This document shows, piece by piece, positions 10,802-21,249 of a stretch of DNA of 64,000 nucleotides. This stretch comes from Cherax quadricarinatus (taxonomy: Eukaryota; Arthropoda; Malacostraca; Decapoda; Parastacidae). Each line of letters begins with the position of its first letter. Positions within the stretch are counted from its first letter, which is position 1. The notes beneath the pieces were generated by a model that was not told the DNA's origin, ran no database searches, and was given only the letters and a program-made list of their open reading frames with translations. The position numbers were made by a program, and so were the translations under genes. The stretch spans positions 10,227,369 to 10,291,368 of the forward strand of contig NC_091378.1 in the NCBI RefSeq assembly GCF_038502225.1. Direction: 5' to 3'.

Positions 10802-13219
10802 ATGAAGCCTACCCTCGTGATCCCCTTCACGGAGCTTCCCACCAACTATCCAGAAAAAGAATGGTTTCAGCCCAAGAAGCATAAAAGCCAGGGAGAGTAC
10901 TACCCAGGAAAACACCCCGATGACCAGGATTTACAGCCCTCACCCACACACCCACCCACGCCCCCACCCACTCCCCAAGTTACTGCTGGAACCCCCATCA
11001 GCATCGTTATTCTGGTTGGCATCGCCATCCTCTTCATCAACTGTTGCGCTATGGGTGGCGTGTATTATCAAAGGGACAAAATCAGACACCAGTCTAGATT
11101 ACTAAAGAAAAATCTTCGGCCTCGTAAAGCTGATGATTCTGAGGAAAGAGTGTCGGAAACCGCTGCATCAAGTGTTTCAAAGATCAAATCACACAGGAAG
11201 AAAGGCAGCAGAAGTGACTATGAATTGAGCGATGAAATACATTCTGATACTGTGTCTCGAGCCTCTGCTGTGTCCAGAGAGGCGACACTGAAAAGAAAAC
11301 ACTCTCAGGCATCACACGACTCAGTCTCTAAGCAAGAGACTCCAAAAGGCTCTCTTAAAAGCAGCAAAAGTCCCAAGAGTGGTCACAGAAGAAACAAGAG
11401 TGAGACCTCAATATATAGCGAAATTGGGAAGACGGCTGAGGTTGACATTCACGCTGAGGCAACTGGAGCCTCACGCTCTCCACACCGTAAGAACCCCACC
11501 GTCAAGTTTATCACAATGAGTGCAAACCTTCCCCCTAAAGCTCTGACCAAGAGTACCACTTCCATTTCATCTAAAGCGTCAATCAAGAGCAACACTTCTC
11601 ATGCGTCTGTGAAGAGCACTGCTTCCCGTTCCTCGGTCAAAAGCACATCATCAGAAAATCGCCTTAAAAAGAACGCGAGTTGCCAAAGTTTACCCACAGC
11701 AGAATACACTTGGGGTATAACTCCAGAGATGACAATGTCAGAGAGAGATGACCCTGATGGACGAGACGATCAGCGAGGTCCTGCTGACAGACAGCAAACT
11801 TTTGCAGCCTTGCAAAAATTCAATTATCCAAAAGTGTTGCCCCAGCCACGCGAAGGCATCCATGCTGCTACCTTGCCAAAGATGCGGCCACCTCCCCCAC
11901 CCCGATCGACCTCCCTTACGGCCCGGGATATTCAAGAATTTGAGAACAGAATTCGCGTTGTTTACCGTAAAAAGAGAATCCCACGAAGAGATGTTTCTAC
12001 AGACTCATGTGATCTTAGTGCAGTAGATAACATTTACCTGATCGGGGCAGATGCAGTGCCCCCTAGTTCCATGTATGGAGCTCCTGCTGCCACAGCAACG
12101 GTAAGCAGATCAAGGCCTCGTAAGAATGACGGAGCTACTGATTATGGACATACCGGCACCTCTGCCGAATTCGTTCGCTCGGGTCCTTTAGGTGAGTATG
12201 GACGATCAGCTATCGCAGCTGATTATGGGACATCTGTAGGTGCAGTGGACTATGGTTGTCAGGGGGTCGGCCCATTATATGGTGGGTACGCAACCTACGA
12301 GCCAACATACGCGTACAAGGATAATAATGTTCTCTCTTCTCCAAAGACTCCTACTTCCCCACAGCCTGGAGAACAGACCAAATCCTTTGGGTCTTATGGC
12401 GAGCCTCGTGTGCCTCGTGGACCACTTGCTACCTTCGGCAAGACAAGTAATCATTCTCCAGGAGATGGGGCGGCTAAACCAGAGCAAGGGCGCTCACGCC
12501 CAACTTACGAGAGTACTGCTACGTATACACCAGTGCCAAACAGTGCAGCAGTAGTCACGGCTGCTGCACAGACTGCTTTGGCTACTGCTACAGCCCCAGC
12601 TTTTGTTGGTGCATCCAATAGCACCAGATCTGCGCCTCGAAGTCCTGTCTCTCCTGCGCCAGCGCCCGCTGCCACACACACAGTGGCTGTAAGACAGCAG
12701 TACTCCACCACCTCTGGCTCTGATACAGGTACAGTTTATGAACAGAGCGAGAACACTGGAACGATAAAACGCAAGAAATCAATAAAAAAAGACAGTGTAA
12801 CCAAACCAGTAGTCGCTCAAGACCCAGAGAAATCATACGATAAGCCCCTGAAAGGCGTGTTGAAGCAGACTTCCGCCTACGACAAACCCAAACCACTAAT
12901 GGCAAAAGCACCGGGTGCGTCTCCAAGCCCCTCCGCGTCCAGCCTCAGCAGCAGCGGCACCAGCATAGAAGTTGGCAGTAGTGCCAGTGAAGCACCACAC
13001 AGTCCCATCCTGAAGACCCAAGAACCCCACCAAAAGACCCAGGAGTACCTCCAAAAGACCCATGACGACCTCCAAAAGAATCATGAACCCTTGCAAAAGA
13101 CCCTCCAAAAGACATCCTCTATGAAAAAGGGGACCCGAGTGGCCACTCCAGGCATCAGACGCAAGAATAAAAGTGACAACCAGACCAGCAAACCCATGCA
13201 GACAGACTCAACGAACTGA
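10802..13219 (+). CDS. Neuroligin-like synaptic adhesion protein, terminal exon
   Basis: This single open exon of 805 codons is the C-terminal part of a type I membrane protein. Residues 1-62 form a hydrophilic stalk with a Pro/Thr-rich end, 65-88 form one transmembrane helix (PISIVILVGIAILFINCCAM), and YYQRDKIR follows as a basic stop-transfer. That helix and juncture resemble neuroligins, whose extracellular cholinesterase-like domain binds neurexin across the synapse. That domain would be in upstream exons outside this window. The cytoplasmic tail (about 90-805) is Ser/Lys-rich and low complexity: SIKSNTSHASVKSTAS-type repeats, a PPPPPRSTSLT proline cluster near residue 360, DYG repeats, and QKT repeats near 735-775. 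It ends TDSTN, not a typical PDZ ligand. Gliotactin-type or another cholinesterase-like adhesion molecule is possible. Confidence 0.6.
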   Translation: MKPTLVIPFTELPTNYPEKEWFQPKKHKSQGEYYPGKHPDDQDLQPSPTHPPTPPPTPQVTAGTPISIVILVGIAILFINCCAMGGVYYQRDKIRHQSRLLKKNLRPRKADDSEERVSETAASSVSKIKSHRKKGSRSDYELSDEIHSDTVSRASAVSREATLKRKHSQASHDSVSKQETPKGSLKSSKSPKSGHRRNKSETSIYSEIGKTAEVDIHAEATGASRSPHRKNPTVKFITMSANLPPKALTKSTTSISSKASIKSNTSHASVKSTASRSSVKSTSSENRLKKNASCQSLPTAEYTWGITPEMTMSERDDPDGRDDQRGPADRQQTFAALQKFNYPKVLPQPREGIHAATLPKMRPPPPPRSTSLTARDIQEFENRIRVVYRKKRIPRRDVSTDSCDLSAVDNIYLIGADAVPPSSMYGAPAATATVSRSRPRKNDGATDYGHTGTSAEFVRSGPLGEYGRSAIAADYGTSVGAVDYGCQGVGPLYGGYATYEPTYAYKDNNVLSSPKTPTSPQPGEQTKSFGSYGEPRVPRGPLATFGKTSNHSPGDGAAKPEQGRSRPTYESTATYTPVPNSAAVVTAAAQTALATATAPAFVGASNSTRSAPRSPVSPAPAPAATHTVAVRQQYSTTSGSDTGTVYEQSENTGTIKRKKSIKKDSVTKPVVAQDPEKSYDKPLKGVLKQTSAYDKPKPLMAKAPGASPSPSASSLSSSGTSIEVGSSASEAPHSPILKTQEPHQKTQEYLQKTHDDLQKNHEPLQKTLQKTSSMKKGTRVATPGIRRKNKSDNQTSKPMQTDSTN

Positions 13220-14226
13220 GCACTGTAGACACTCGCCGAAATGGGCACTCTACTATCTCAAGAACCTTCCTTGTTGATCCCGGGTTTCGCTCGGGAATTG
13301 TGTTTGTGCAGTCGTAAACGTTGTTCAGGTTCGTAACAATAAGTAGACTCTTCTGTTTGAGTTCCTTCTTAATATTAGAAGGAAAAAGAAAAAGACTCAG
13401 GATTTTGGTATATTTAAGGTTCCCAGGTTCTCATATTCCAAGTTAATTACTGAGGCGAGGAATAGAAATCAGGGTCTCATAAGTGTTGGTCCATCTGGTG
13501 GTGGTTTCCACTGGTGGTAGTATTTTGTTTGTCGGGTAAAATAAGATTTCATTCTTGATGACCAGCTCAGTGGAGCTTTTCAACATTTGACCGAAGCTTT
13601 CCACCGCCTACTGTCCAATTAGTAAAAAAAAATCATAAAACAAGATGTGATATTTACATTTCACTACACAGTTTATAAAGCTGTGGATCACTTTTTCGTG
13701 TCCCAGAATCACAATTTTCACCTACCCAGCCCATTTATACCTCGTGTTAGAGGCCCCGCTGACCCCATAATAAACCTTACCTCAACGGGGACCGACAGTC
13801 CAAGCAACAGATTTCAGTACCTTGGGAGTCCGCCTAACATAGTGCGTCTCATCCATTTGTGTTGTCGAAGTGGATGAGGGAAATTGTTCCTAGATCACGT
13901 CTATTTTTTACTCATAAAAGATTGTTTTATATTCATTCATACATGCCCATGACATTTTTGTATACTATAGACTCTTCTCCTGTCCAGGGATGGTATCATT
14001 CTCCATGATAATGATGCACCTCACTGTTAATTTGTGAGTAGCTCTTTCTATTTCTAGAAGGATTTTCGTAGCTGACAAGTGTTTATGATAATTCTGTTAG
14101 CAGCAAACGATATTTTAATAATTCACACGTCAGGAACATTGTTAATGTATAAGATATAACAAAATGTAACGCTTATATCAAATAATTTTCATAACTGAAG
14201 AAAAAATCCAAACACAGTTTATTGAA
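13220..14226 (+). other. Probable 3' UTR and downstream flank of the neuroligin-like gene
   Basis: There is no coding frame of interest here. An AATAAA lies at 13,769-13,774, about 550 bp past the stop codon, and another at 14,955-14,960 beyond a fold-back element. Either could be the polyadenylation signal; the nearer one is the simpler choice. The sequence is otherwise unique-looking and AT-rich. Confidence 0.4.
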
Positions 14227-14622
14227 ACCATACACGGGTGGGGTTAGAACCCGCCATCAGTCATAAAACTCCAGACCGACGCGCTGGCCACTGGGCCAGC
14301 TAGCTTCAATAAGATTCATCCAACTAGGTATGTTTCTACACCATAGGAAGGTTAGCATAGGCACCACTATGACGACAAATGCAAGTTTTTACAGACGAAT
14401 CTCTTCTAGCATGGCCGTTCGTCACTGCCACGCTAGCGGGAGACTCGTCTGTAAAAATCTTGCATTTGTTGTCACAGTGGTGCCTATGCTAACGTTCCTA
14501 TGGTGGGTAAATATACCTAGTTTGATGACTCTTTTTGTGGCTAGCTGGCCCAGTGGTTAACGCTTCGGTCTGGAGTTTAATGACTCTGATGGCGGGTTCT
14601 AACCCCGCCCATGGTATGGTTT
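14227..14622. mobile_element. Fold-back element with tRNA-like sequences in both arms
   Basis: The two halves are imperfect reverse complements: AACCATAC at the left pairs with GTATGGTT at the right, and about 170 bp per arm pair around a short loop near 14,420. Each arm contains a tRNA-like region. On the plus strand 14,542-14,610 has a box A-like TGGCCCAGTGG and a box B-like GGTTCTAACCC; the minus strand has the counterpart at about 14,235-14,310. It could be two opposed tRNA-derived SINEs or a fold-back SINE derivative. Confidence 0.65.
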
Positions 14623-15420
14623 GTTTGCAATCGTGTCATTACGATTTCGTGAGACAGTTTATTTTTATCATGTTACATTTATTGTTTTACGATTGTAATT
14701 TTGTTTTTTACATTGAAATAGAATGTATTGCCAATACCACTCTTTCCTTCCCGTATATTACTTTGACAGAAAAATCTCAGACGAGATGCAAGTGGCAGAC
14801 GAGATGCAAGTGAAGAAAAGATAGAGGAGGGTGCACGTCACGCTGATATTGAGACAACGTCTTTCTCTCTGTAGAACTCTCTCAAATTATGTGATAGCTT
14901 GAAACTCTTGAGTAACGTGACTTGGTAAGTCTCTACAGAGTGAAACTTTGTTCCAATAAAAGCCTTTCTTGCACCCTGCCTTTTTACTCACAATGTCACT
15001 CAATCATCCACCATGAGGATATAATGTGATTCGGCATCGACCTCTTCCTCCCTCGTTTCTTCTTCCCATGGATGTCGTTAGGTGGGGGACAGGATAAATG
15101 CCTGCTTCCCTATTTTTTGAAGTGGGAGAAACATCATATAAAATCCTCAACCCCTCCCCCCCCCACCACTTTTTAAGAAGTAGCAGACTACAATTAAAAC
15201 CAAATTAAAAAAAAATCTTGAATAGATTTCGAGTATCAGACTTTAAGTACATAAATATATATAATCCTAAGCATGATTAAGAAAAATAATGACTACAGCT
15301 GAAGCCTTGGCTTCATTAATTCAAAGACAAATTGCAATAGTACTTTTATATAAAATAAATTTCATTAAAAACCCTTTAAACCTATTTCTTTTGTTTTAAA
15401 CCTACATTGAAAGCACTATA
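14623..15420. other. Non-coding flank without recognised genes
   Basis: The sequence is AT-rich, with a 14-base tandem duplication (CAGACGAGATGCAAGTGG-type) at 14,776-14,812, a C-rich run near 15,155, and AATAAA at 14,955-14,960. I see no coding or RNA gene. Confidence 0.5.
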
Positions 15421-15553
<133 letters not shown>

Positions 15554-15559
15554 CTTATT

Positions 15560-16073
15560 TATGTGTGTATGAGTGTGGTTGCCGGGGTCGAGACTCAGCT
15601 CCTGGCCCCGCCTCTTCCCTGAGTGCTACTAGGTCATCTCTCTCCCTGCTCCATGAGTTTTATCATACCTCATCTTAAAGCTATGTATGGTTCCTGCCTC
15701 CACTGCCTCACTTGCTAGGCTATTCCACTGCCTGACTACTCTATGACTGAAGAAATACTTCCTAACATCCCTTCGACTCATCTGGGTCTTCAACTTCCAA
15801 TTGTGACCCCTTGTTTCTGTGTCCCATCTCTGGAACATCCTGTCTGTCCACCTTGTCTATTCCACAAAGTATTTTGTATGTCGTTATCATGTCTCCCCTG
15901 ACCCTCCTGTCCTCCAGTGTCGCCAGTCCGTGTGTGTGTGTATACTCGCCTAGTTATGTTTGCAGGGGTCGAGTTATAGTTCCTGGCTCCGCCTCTTCAC
16001 TGGCCGCTACTGGGTCACTCTCCCTGCACCATGAGCTTCGTCATACCTCTTCTAAAAGCTATGAATGGATCCA
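15560..16073 (-). mobile_element. Two LINE-A 3' fragments separated by a short (GT)n
   Basis: The first fragment (15,560-15,929) encodes RKYFFSHRVVRQWNSLASEA on the minus strand and stops at CAGTCCG, where (TG)n starts (15,930-15,942). The second (15,943-16,073) begins with the variant tail TATACTCGCC and ends at ATGGATCC. The internal boundary repeats the rule that LINE-A truncations fall at GT repeats. Confidence 0.82.
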
Positions 16074-16437
16074 TGAAAACACTAACTGGCATCGTACCCG
16101 GATGGAAGCTGGCTGTGTTATGTGTGGCATTGAGCGCTACACCCGGCTGAGTCCTACACACATTTAGCCTCAGTGTATCTGGCGACGTATGAGGTGGGTT
16201 GTGCATATCAATGTAACAACACCCGCGCTTTAGGACGCCTATTGATCTCTCATAATATGTCATCATGCATCATAAGGAGAAATTTTCCCGCAACATTGAC
16301 AAGAAGCTGAGAAAGCGTTTGGAAGCAAAGAATGAAGCCAAAAATGCAAGCAGAGGAAGTGTGTGGCAACAGTGAGTCTGGTGACGCACCAGCTGACTCA
16401 GGCCGCGTCAAAGATAAGAAATAAGATTTCGTTCGGA
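16074..16437. other. Unassigned sequence between LINE-A and SINE
   Basis: About 360 bp without a recognisable gene. A short plus-strand stretch reads like a basic, coiled peptide but is too short to assign. Confidence 0.4.
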
Positions 16438-16690
16438 TTTTTAACCCCGGAGGGTTAACCACCCAGGATAACCCAAGAAAGTCAGTGCGTCATCGAGGAC
16501 TGTCTAACTTATTTCCATTGGGGTCCTTAATCTTGTCCCCCAGGATGCGACCCACACCAGTCGACTAACACCCAGGTACCTATTTGCTGCTAGGTGAACA
16601 GGACAATAGGTGTAAGGAAACGTGTCGAAATGTTTCCACCCGCCGGGAATCGAACCCGGGGTCTCCGTGTGTGAAGCGGGAGCTTTAGGG
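16438..16690 (-). mobile_element. tRNA-derived SINE
   Basis: Read on the minus strand, the head at about 16,690-16,630 contains CCCGGGTTCGATTCCCGGCG, with a box B-like GGTTCGATTCC inside a T-arm-like stem. An unrelated body follows (ACCTAGCAGCAAATAGGTAC, GGGTTATCCTGGGTGGTTAA). I recall this body as a common decapod repeat. The box A half of the head is truncated near 16,690. The tail motif GGGTTATCCTGGGT also occurs in the LCR near 46,050, 49,712 and 59,740. Confidence 0.7.
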
Positions 16691-16777
16691 GTGTACTCAG
16701 CGCGAACGAAAAAAATTTTGCCAAAAAATTCACAAATTGAGTTAATCTATAGAAAAATAGCTTAACTCTCTGGCAAC

Positions 16778-18640
16778 ACAATGGTACCAAATTCAAATCC
16801 AAATTCAAAGTTTATTCTCTATAAGGATTACAATGCTGAGTTTACAGAAATTTGGTTATTGTGTGGTTTACATGTAGTAAAATTGTGATTACAGAGTGTA
16901 CCACTAGAACGCTTAGCATGGCTAGGCATTTCGGGCATACTTAGTTTTATTCTTAATTGTAAAATATTACAAATTATGAGGTAAGTTGGTATTATGGCTA
17001 AGTGACTAAATACTAGTTTGTAAGTTTAGCAATGTGAATCCTTTTGTTTTAGCACAGTACATAGTTTCAGTATTGGAGTATCACAGGATTCATTATTTTA
17101 AGATTGAGATTAATATTTCTGTTTATGGTCAAATGAGTGAGTGAGTGTAAGTGTGAACCACCAGGTGGTATTCGTGTAGTTAGTTGACGGGGTGTATCAG
17201 GGAGATAAGATGTTTTCTAATGGTAGTTTTGAAGGTGATGAATGTGTCTGCAGTTCTAGAGTTCTCAGGTAGGGTATTCCAGATTTTAGGGCCTTTGACA
17301 TACATTGAATTTTTGTAAAGGTTTAGTCGGACACGGGGAATGTCGTAGAGATGTTTGTGTCTGGTGTTATGCCTGTGAGTTCTGTCACAACTATCAAGAA
17401 AGCGTTTTAGGTCAAGGTTGATATTAGAGTTTAAGGCCCTGTAGATGTAGATTGCACAGTAGTAAGTGTGGATGTACTGAACTGGGAGTAAGTTTAGGTC
17501 TATGAAGAGTGGGGGGGGGTGTTGCCAGGGATGGGATTTAGTGATTATTCTTACTGCAGCTTTTTGTTGGGTTATTATTGGCTTTAGGTGTGTTGCTGCA
17601 GTTGATCCCCAAGCACAAATAGCATAGGTGAGGTATGGATAAATAAGTGAGTGGTATAGTGTGAGAAGGGCATTTTGCGGCACGTAGTATCGTATCTTGG
17701 AGAGGATCCCAACCGTTTTGGATACTTTTTTGGTTATATGCTGGATATGGGTGCTGAAATTCAGGTTGTTGTCAAGGTATAAGCCTAGGAATTTTCCCCC
17801 ATTATTTCTGGTAATTAGAGTGTTGTCAATCTTAATGTTAGTTTGTGCATCTCCTGCTCTGCTACCAAACATAATATAGTAGGTTTTGTCAGTGTTAAGC
17901 GTAAGTTTATTGGCTGTCATCCAAGTCGATATTTTAATCAGCTCCTCATTCACAATGGTGTTGAGGGTGGCAAGATTAGGGTGAGAGATGACATAAGTCG
18001 TGTCATCAGCAAAGAGAATGGGTTTCAGGTGTTGGGATACGTTTGGAAGGTCATTGATGTATATGAGGAAGAGCAGGGGACCAAGGACACTTCCCTGCGG
18101 AACTCCAGTATCAAGTGGCCGTGTTGCTGATGCTGTGTCTTTAATGGTGACGTACTGATACCTATTAGTAATGTAAGATTTGAAATAAGCAAGCGCATGG
18201 CCTCTTATACCGTAATGATCAAGTTTGTGGAGTAGGATGTCGTGGTCTACTGTGTCAAAAGCTTTTCTTAGGTCAATAAAAATTCCTAGTGGATATTCCT
18301 TATTTTCCAACGCTGTGTAAAGCAGATCTAGCATTTTTATGATTGCATCATTAGTGCTTTTATTTTTCCTGAATCCAAATTGGCAGGGGTTGAGTATGTT
18401 TTGAGCCGTTATAAATGAATACAGTCTCCTGTGCACGAGTTTCTCAAAGATTTTGGATAGCAATGGTAAGTTAGATATTGGCCTGTAGTTGTTTAAGTCT
18501 GTAGGGTCACCACCTTTATGTATTGGTGTAACCCTTGCCATCTTGAGTAGTTTCGGGAAGGTGCTAGTCTCTAGTGACTTGTTAAAAAGTAATGAAATTG
18601 CATGCGAGAGGACATGGGCAGAATCATTGTTCTACGACAT
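16778..18640 (-). mobile_element. LINE-C copy 1, 5'-truncated, with 3' UTR
   Basis: The minus-strand RT-containing frame is followed by about 400 bp of 3' UTR. The element ends in the short tail repeat TTTGAATTTGGATTTGAATT (reverse complement at about 16,785-16,808). Coding similarity extends upstream of the first Met to about 18,640 (SHAISLLFNKSLETSTFPKL). The endonuclease and ORF1 are missing. Confidence 0.82.
17180..18541 (-). CDS. LINE-C reverse transcriptase and C-terminal domain (open frame)
   Basis: A 453-codon open frame holds RT motifs in order: ARVTPIHKGGDPTDLNNYRP, NPCQFGFRKNKSTNDAI, GIFIDLRKAFDTVDHDIL, TGVPQGSVLGPLLFLIYIND and the catalytic box LFADDTTYV. The post-RT domain follows (FLGLYLDNNLNF, LTYAICAWGS, RLNLYKNSMYVKGPKIWNTL). 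The pattern is that of L2/Crack-like members of the CR1 group. The first Met here is internal to the original protein. The RT frame is intact, but without an endonuclease this copy could not move itself. Confidence 0.82.
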   Translation of the reverse strand: MARVTPIHKGGDPTDLNNYRPISNLPLLSKIFEKLVHRRLYSFITAQNILNPCQFGFRKNKSTNDAIIKMLDLLYTALENKEYPLGIFIDLRKAFDTVDHDILLHKLDHYGIRGHALAYFKSYITNRYQYVTIKDTASATRPLDTGVPQGSVLGPLLFLIYINDLPNVSQHLKPILFADDTTYVISHPNLATLNTIVNEELIKISTWMTANKLTLNTDKTYYIMFGSRAGDAQTNIKIDNTLITRNNGGKFLGLYLDNNLNFSTHIQHITKKVSKTVGILSKIRYYVPQNALLTLYHSLIYPYLTYAICAWGSTAATHLKPIITQQKAAVRIITKSHPWQHPPPLFIDLNLLPVQYIHTYYCAIYIYRALNSNINLDLKRFLDSCDRTHRHNTRHKHLYDIPRVRLNLYKNSMYVKGPKIWNTLPENSRTADTFITFKTTIRKHLISLIHPVN

Positions 18641-18784
18641 TCCTACAAGGAATTATGGTCATTTAAAACACCTAGGTTGATGTCACCACCCACGGCAGGT
18701 GTGCCCACCTGTCGTCAATTTTCATTTTTTTATTCCGTTTTTTTCGTGTATTTATTGTATTATTCTTTCTAATAGCGAAATAAA

Positions 18785-20196
18785 ATTAGCAAAATCAGAT
18801 GAACCCCAACTCCCACCAACAGAAACAGCAAACAGACTCAATGATTTCTTCACTATAGGACAAAACCTTGCCAATAAAATCCCAAGCTCAGATACCCCAC
18901 CAAATGACTACCTCACTGGCAACTACCCGAACACACTGTTCCTAGCTCCGACTAACCCATACGAAGTCTCCCTTATTATCAACGCACTAAAAAACAAGGC
19001 AGGAGATTTAAATACCTTACCACCCTTTATATACAAAAAAGTGTCACAAGTGCTATCACCAATCATTGCAACACTCTTTAACAAATCCATTGAATCCTCC
19101 ACCTTCCCTACAGTACTCAAAATAGCAAGGGTCACCCCGATCCACAAAGGAAGAGACCAAACAGAGTTGAATATCTATAGGCCAATATCCAACTTGCACC
19201 CTCTCTCAAAAATCTTCGAAAAATTAATTCATAAACGAATCTACTCCTACCTTATCTCCCAAAACATACTCAACCCCTGCCAATTTGGATTCAGGCCTAA
19301 TAAAAATACTAATGATGCTATTATACACATGCTAGAACATATATACACTGCAATAGAGAAAAAAGAAGTCCCACTGGGGATCTTCATTGACTTACGTAAA
19401 GCTTTTGATACAGTTGACCATGACTTGCTCCACGTAAAATTGTCACACTATGGTATAAGAGGGCACTCCCTCAACTACCTCAAGTCATACCTCAGCAACA
19501 GAAGCCAATATGTGTACGCAAATGGGGCAAACTCTTCTGCGCAACCAATTACAGTTGGTGTCCCACAGGGAAGTGTCCTTGGCCCTCTTCTCTTTCTCCT
19601 ATACATAAATGACCTTCCAAATGCTTCGCAATTACTCAAACCCACACTATTTGCAGATGACACTACATACGTCTTCTCTCACCCGAGCCCAGTCACGCTA
19701 GCCAATACTGTAAATACCGAATTACAGAAAATATCTACCTGGATGAGGACTAACAAACTTACACTAAACATTGACAAAACCTACTTCATTCAGTTTGGTA
19801 ACAGAGCTACAGATGTCCCTCTTAACATAATGATAAACGGATCACCTATCACAAAGCTAACAGAGGGAAAATTCTTAGGAATCCACCTTGATAATAGACT
19901 CAAATTTCATACACATATACAACAAATTTCTAAGAAAATTTCCAAGACTGTAGGCATACTATCGAAGATACGGTACTATGTTCCACAGTCAGCCCTCCTG
20001 GCCCTATATCACTCTCTTATTTACCCCTATCTCACCTATGGAATTTGTGCATGGGGCTCAACAACAATTAATCATCTCAGACCACTAATTACCCAACAAA
20101 AGGCTGCAGTTAGAATGATAACAAATTCTCACTACAGGCAGCACACTCCACCAATATTCAATACACTAAACCTACTCACCATACTAAACATCCATA
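18785..20196 (+). pseudogene. LINE-C copy 2, RT region, truncated at both ends
   Basis: The plus-strand frame reads EIKLAKSDEPQLPPTETAN, then the same RT motifs as copy 1 (VTPIHKGRDQTELNIYRPIS, GIFIDLRKAFDTVDHDLL, VGVPQGSVLGPLLFLLYIND, LFADDTTYVFS). The two copies differ at many residues, so they are separate old insertions. It breaks off after LNIHTS at about 20,196, where LINE-B begins, so the C-terminal domain and 3' UTR are missing. Confidence 0.8.
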
Positions 20197-20879
20197 CATC
20201 CCCCAGAGGGGACAGTCGCGCGCGTTTGTGCTCCGTCAAAAACTGCGTGTCTTGATAGCAGTAGAAGGAACAGAATGCGGGAAATAAGCGTGTGCAACCA
20301 TAAAGTGCATATACTCCTATGAACAAACAAAAAAGGAATATCAGTGAACGCTAAATAGGAAAATATGGATTATAGTGTCACATAGAGAGTGCCGGTGGAG
20401 AAACGGTTACCGTGGGAAATAGACCTGACAAGCACTAGTGAATTATTGCCGGGTGTCGACACAAGTGGAAATAAACGAATATCGATCTATCTATCTATAA
20501 GTAATATAGTGAGTGACAAGGATATATATGTGCAGTGGCATAGTGAACTAAATTGTAGACAAGAGTAATCTAAATTATCCCCAAGTAGAGCGTACAATAT
20601 ATAGTGTAGAAAGGGGAATATCTTACAAGCGACTGGCACTAGCGAACTATTGCCAGAGGTCCAGTGAAGTGTTAATAACGGATAAGTAACTACTATAGTC
20701 ATAAGATATGAAACGAGTGATGGTAGCATTGAGGTGCAGGGAATCACAGCATACATAAATTGAGCATACAACCGTTACCTCTACTAAACAGGAAATAATC
20801 TTTTCCTTAGAAGTGTAGGGGGAAGTTAGCGTAGGCCTAACTAAGTGAAGTGTGGCAGTGTGGGCAAGTCTGCCGGCTC

Positions 20880-21137
20880 ACACCCACCCTGCACCCACCA
20901 CCCACCCTACACCACCACCCACCCTGCACCCACCACCCACCCTACACCACCACCCACCCTACACCACAACCCACCCTGCACCCACCACCCACCCTGCAAC
21001 CACCACCCACCCTACACCACCACCCACCCTGCACCACCACCCACCCTATACCCACCACCCACCCTGCACCACCACCCACCCTGCACCACCACCCACCACC
21101 CACCCTACACCCACCCTACACCACCACCCACATACTG
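20880..21137. repeat. CACCCACCCT minisatellite in the LINE-B 5' region
   Basis: About 14 imperfect repeats of a 17-18-base unit such as CACCACCCACCCTACAC, with C-rich plus strand and G-rich minus strand. All three frames are open through it because it lacks stop codons, but the translation (Pro/His/Thr) is an artefact of the repeat. Confidence 0.9.
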
Positions 21138-21249
21138 CAAACTTGGTTCGTATAAATACATCTTGCATATTACTGGCACCAGCAAGAGAAAGGTAAAGTG
21201 GAAATCAGTTTTCTTCCGTGGCATACAGTGTAGTAGGATACAGACAGGA

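Noticed and set aside
13647..13877. Small plus-strand frame downstream of the neuroligin-like exon
   Set aside because: No similarity, no codon bias, and it lies in the probable 3' UTR.
20845..21196. Three overlapping Pro/His/Thr-rich open frames
   Set aside because: A stop-free translation of the CACCCACCCT minisatellite. All three frames are equally open.
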